Position numbers and translations under genes: made by a program. Shown piece by piece: positions 61,211 to 64,000 of a stretch of 64,000 nucleotides of DNA. Under the pieces are notes generated by a model, which saw only the letters and a program-made list of their open reading frames with translations, had not been told where the DNA came from and did not search any database. The first letter of the stretch is position 1, and every line of letters begins with the position of its first letter. Source of the DNA: Patiriisocius sp047731265 (GTDB lineage Bacteria > Bacteroidota > Bacteroidia > Flavobacteriales > Flavobacteriaceae); contig NZ_CP159835.1 in the NCBI RefSeq assembly GCF_047731265.1, forward strand, positions 1,488,001 to 1,552,000. The letters run 5' to 3'.

Positions 61211-64000
61211 ATGGGGTCATTTTCCTTTACAAAATGGAATAAAATATTGGGCTGGTTTGTCTTCGCAATTGCATTGCTAACCTATTGGTTAACAGTAGAG
61301 CCTACCGCCAGCTTTTGGGATGCTGGAGAATATATAACCACTGCGAGTAATCTCGAAGTGGGTCATCCACCTGGAGCGCCATTGTACCAATTAATGGGGG
61401 CGTTTTTCTCGATTTTCGCAATGGATCCTACCAATATTGCCTTGACCATTAACTTAATGAGTGTATTTGCAAGTGCATTTACGGTACTCTTTATGTTTTG
61501 GTCGCTCACAATTTTATTAACCAATATTGTGAAAAAGAATGACGAACTCACTCAAAATAATCAAGTCGCTATTTTAGGAAGTGCGGCAGTTGCCTCATTA
61601 GCTTTTGGGTTTACAGATAGTTTTTGGTACAGTGCGGTAGAGGCAGAGGTATATGCTATGGCAGCCTTTATAATGAGTGTGCTGTTTTATAGTGCACTGC
61701 GTTGGGAACGAGAAATGAATACACCACGCGGTGATCGTTGGGTAATTATAATCGCATTTTTAGTAGGACTCTCTTTTGGAGTTCACTTTATGGGCTTATT
61801 GACTATTCCAGCTATCGGGTTTTTATATTTCTTTAAAAATTACAAAACAGTCACTATAAAAAACTTCATCATTGCAAATCTTGTAACCGTGGCAATTTTG
61901 TTATTTATTTTTAAGCTGCTGCTGCCAATGACATTGCGCTTTTTTAGTGCTTCGGAAATTTTCTTCGTGAATACGATGAGTCTTCCGTTTAACTCTGGAA
62001 CAATCATCGCATTGTTCGTTTTTATTGGGGTATTCTACTTCGGTTTAAAGTATACCAGAAAGCAAAGCTATATTCAGTTTAATACCATTTTGCTTTGTAT
62101 ACTTTTTATATTTATAGGGTTTTCCAGTTGGTTTATGTTACCAGTTAGGGCAAATGCAGGTACGGTTATAAACGAAAATAACCCTAACAACGCACGTGAA
62201 TTACTTGCCTATTATAATAGAGAACAATACCCAGAGACACATTTGTTTTACGGTCCACAGTTTAGTGAAGATTATTCAGGTCTCGATGAAAACAAGCCTT
62301 TTCTAGACGATAAACCAAAGTATGAAAAGGATCTAAAAACAAAAAAATACGTCATTGTAAATGATGTAAAAAATGCAAAACAAAATTTTGACGATGCCCA
62401 TAAATCGTTACTTCCTAGAATGTGGAGTATTGAACACAGCGCTAATTATATTGAATTAACAGGGCCGCTTGAGTTTACAATTAGACCAGAATATAGTAGA
62501 GAAAAATTATTAATTGATGAGGTTAGTAAATTTAAGCAAGCCTATAATGAAGGACTTGTGGATAGTGAAGATTACCACAAATTTTTGAAACAATTTGGTG
62601 ATTATTTGATTATCGAAAAACCATCATTTATTACCAATATGAAATTCATGTTTGAGTATCAGTTTGGATATATGTATTGGCGTTATTTTATGTGGAATTT
62701 TACAGGAAAACAAGATGATGTTCAAGGTAGGTATGACAACTTGCATGGTAACTGGATTAGTGGGATCCCCTTTGTAGATCAATTTTTAACGGGTCCACAG
62801 GAAAATTTACCCAGCGATGCGCTCCTTAACAAAGGAAGGAATACGTATTTTTTCCTTCCCTTATTAATAGGGATCTTAGGAGTGCTATTTCACGCAAAAT
62901 ATGATAAGAAAAGTTTTTGGGTGTTGTTGGTCTTTTTCCTTTTTACAGGATTGGCCTTAAAAGTATATTTAAATGAAAGACCCTTCGAGCCGCGGGAACG
63001 TGACTATGCATTGGTAGGTTCATTTTATGTTTTTGCCATGTGGATTGGTTATGGGGTCTACGCACTCTATGATATTGTTAAAGGATATATAAAACCCAGC
63101 CTGGCACTGCCAGTTGTATTGGCAATAACAACCTTAGCCGGTCCTGTTTTGCTAGCCTCACAAAACTGGGACGACCACGATAGATCAAACCGTTATACAG
63201 CGCAGTCTATGGCAAGAATGTACTTAGACAGTATTGAGAAAAATGGAATCATCTTTACCATTGGAGATAACGACACGTTCGCGCTCTGGTACTTGCAAAA
63301 TATTGAAGGATATCGAAGAGATGTACGCGTCATTAATACAGCGCTTTTTGCGACAGACTGGTATATTGATGATATGAAAAAGAAAGCGTTTGAAAGCGAT
63401 CCAATTCCGTCTCAATTATCACACGATAAGTATAAATATGGAACGAACGACTATGTGATCTACAATCCCACAAAAAAAGATACAGTAGATATCAAAACGT
63501 GGATGAATTGGATTGCAAATGATAGTGAAGTCACTAAGTTTACGATACCTAGAAGTGGGCAAACAGTAAATACATTTCCGTCAAAAACAGTTCGAATTAC
63601 TGTGGATAAAGCTGCTGTTCTAGCAAATGGCGTTGTACAACAAAAAGACGCTGATAAAATTGTGCCGTATATTGATATGACGATAGGGGATGATATTATT
63701 TATAAAAATAGATTGTTGATGTTGGATATAATTGCTAATAATGATTGGAAACGTCCTATCTATTTTAGTGGTGGAAGTTTTGGTGATGATGATTATTTAT
63801 GGATGAAAGATTATCTTCAGATGGATGGCGTTGTTTATAAATTGGTGCCTATTAAAACAAAACAAGACAAAGACAATCCATTTGATATGGGACGCGTAGA
63901 TGCAGATTTGACCTATGATATTGTTCAAAAATGGGATTGGGGTAATAGTGGTGATCCGGACATCTACCACGATATCGAAACACGCCGCAATGGATTAACC
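61211..64000 (+). CDS. DUF2723 family polytopic membrane protein (GT-C-like), partial
   Basis: The frame starts at ATG 61211 (MGSFSFTKWNKILGWFVFAI) and is open for 930 codons to the window end, so the C-terminus is missing. The first half has the DUF2723 signature: LTVEPTASFWDAGEYITTAS with acidic residues after the first helix, then GHPPGAPLYQLMGAFFSIFA. About a dozen hydrophobic helices follow (for example WVIIIAFLVGLSFGVHFMGL). NERPFEPRERDYALVGSFYV and GIIFTIGDNDTFALWYLQNI begin the second, largely extracytoplasmic half. The fold resembles lipid-linked-sugar glycosyltransferases of the GT-C type, so a role in protein or lipid glycosylation is likely but unproven. TAAATTCG at 61179-61186 is a -7 candidate with one mismatch. 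Confidence 0.9.
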   Translation, partial: MGSFSFTKWNKILGWFVFAIALLTYWLTVEPTASFWDAGEYITTASNLEVGHPPGAPLYQLMGAFFSIFAMDPTNIALTINLMSVFASAFTVLFMFWSLTILLTNIVKKNDELTQNNQVAILGSAAVASLAFGFTDSFWYSAVEAEVYAMAAFIMSVLFYSALRWEREMNTPRGDRWVIIIAFLVGLSFGVHFMGLLTIPAIGFLYFFKNYKTVTIKNFIIANLVTVAILLFIFKLLLPMTLRFFSASEIFFVNTMSLPFNSGTIIALFVFIGVFYFGLKYTRKQSYIQFNTILLCILFIFIGFSSWFMLPVRANAGTVINENNPNNARELLAYYNREQYPETHLFYGPQFSEDYSGLDENKPFLDDKPKYEKDLKTKKYVIVNDVKNAKQNFDDAHKSLLPRMWSIEHSANYIELTGPLEFTIRPEYSREKLLIDEVSKFKQAYNEGLVDSEDYHKFLKQFGDYLIIEKPSFITNMKFMFEYQFGYMYWRYFMWNFTGKQDDVQGRYDNLHGNWISGIPFVDQFLTGPQENLPSDALLNKGRNTYFFLPLLIGILGVLFHAKYDKKSFWVLLVFFLFTGLALKVYLNERPFEPRERDYALVGSFYVFAMWIGYGVYALYDIVKGYIKPSLALPVVLAITTLAGPVLLASQNWDDHDRSNRYTAQSMARMYLDSIEKNGIIFTIGDNDTFALWYLQNIEGYRRDVRVINTALFATDWYIDDMKKKAFESDPIPSQLSHDKYKYGTNDYVIYNPTKKDTVDIKTWMNWIANDSEVTKFTIPRSGQTVNTFPSKTVRITVDKAAVLANGVVQQKDADKIVPYIDMTIGDDIIYKNRLLMLDIIANNDWKRPIYFSGGSFGDDDYLWMKDYLQMDGVVYKLVPIKTKQDKDNPFDMGRVDADLTYDIVQKWDWGNSGDPDIYHDIETRRNGLT

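Overview
This window is chromosomal DNA of a member of the Bacteroidota, most likely a marine Flavobacteriaceae. The evidence is: low GC; start codons without Shine-Dalgarno sequences; promoters of the Bacteroidota type (TTTG about 19 nt ahead of TAnnTTTG); secreted proteins ending in type IX secretion (T9SS) sorting domains; and flavobacterial gene blocks (exbB-exbD-exbD, rpoN-asnS, rplM-rpsI-rpsB-tsf, pyrH-frr, rimP-nusA-infB). I cannot name a species.

Layout. 1-4.7 kb: end of sucA, then sucB, a small membrane protein, a retropepsin-like protease, tatD, ansA and tRNA-Ser(GGA). 5.6-9.6 kb: an ExbB/ExbD proton channel operon, an outer membrane beta-barrel protein and a small membrane protein. 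9.6-15.2 kb: rpoN, asnS and an MMPL/RND transporter on the minus strand. 15.4-18.2 kb: a decayed DUF5686 gene, a truncated S8 peptidase and a short T9SS cargo protein. 18.2-27.0 kb: frr and pyrH, separated from tsf-rpsB-rpsI-rplM by an island of broken genes that includes a dead LytS/LytTR-type two-component pair. 27.4-36.5 kb: pyruvate carboxylase, a kinase-fold-like unknown, a secreted PETase/cutinase-like esterase and polA. 36.9-44.4 kb: a wrecked T9SS gene next to an intact 1701-residue repeat protein related to it. 45.5-47.2 kb: a large methyltransferase. 48.5-53.3 kb: a cyanophycin module (isoaspartyl peptidase, cyanophycinase, cyanophycin synthetase) flanked by two tail-fibre-like gene remnants. 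54.4-59.0 kb: infB, nusA, rimP. 59.2 kb to the end: a universal stress protein, a flavoprotein remnant, tRNA-Gln(TTG) and a DUF2723 membrane protein cut by the window edge.

How the genes work together. Most intact genes are core metabolism (TCA cycle, anaplerosis), translation and replication. Two intact accessory functions stand out. One is a polyester-hydrolase-like enzyme with a T9SS C-terminal domain. The other is a self-contained route for making cyanophycin (multi-L-arginyl-poly-L-aspartate), breaking it to dipeptides and splitting the dipeptides. An unrelated type I asparaginase lies upstream.

A striking property is the number of decaying genes: about ten broken loci, nearly all for cell-surface, secreted or signalling proteins. 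Very long genes beside them (1150, 953, 951, 881 and 1701 codons) are intact, so frequent sequencing error is an unlikely explanation. No CRISPR array, rRNA operon, insertion sequence or prophage was recognised.
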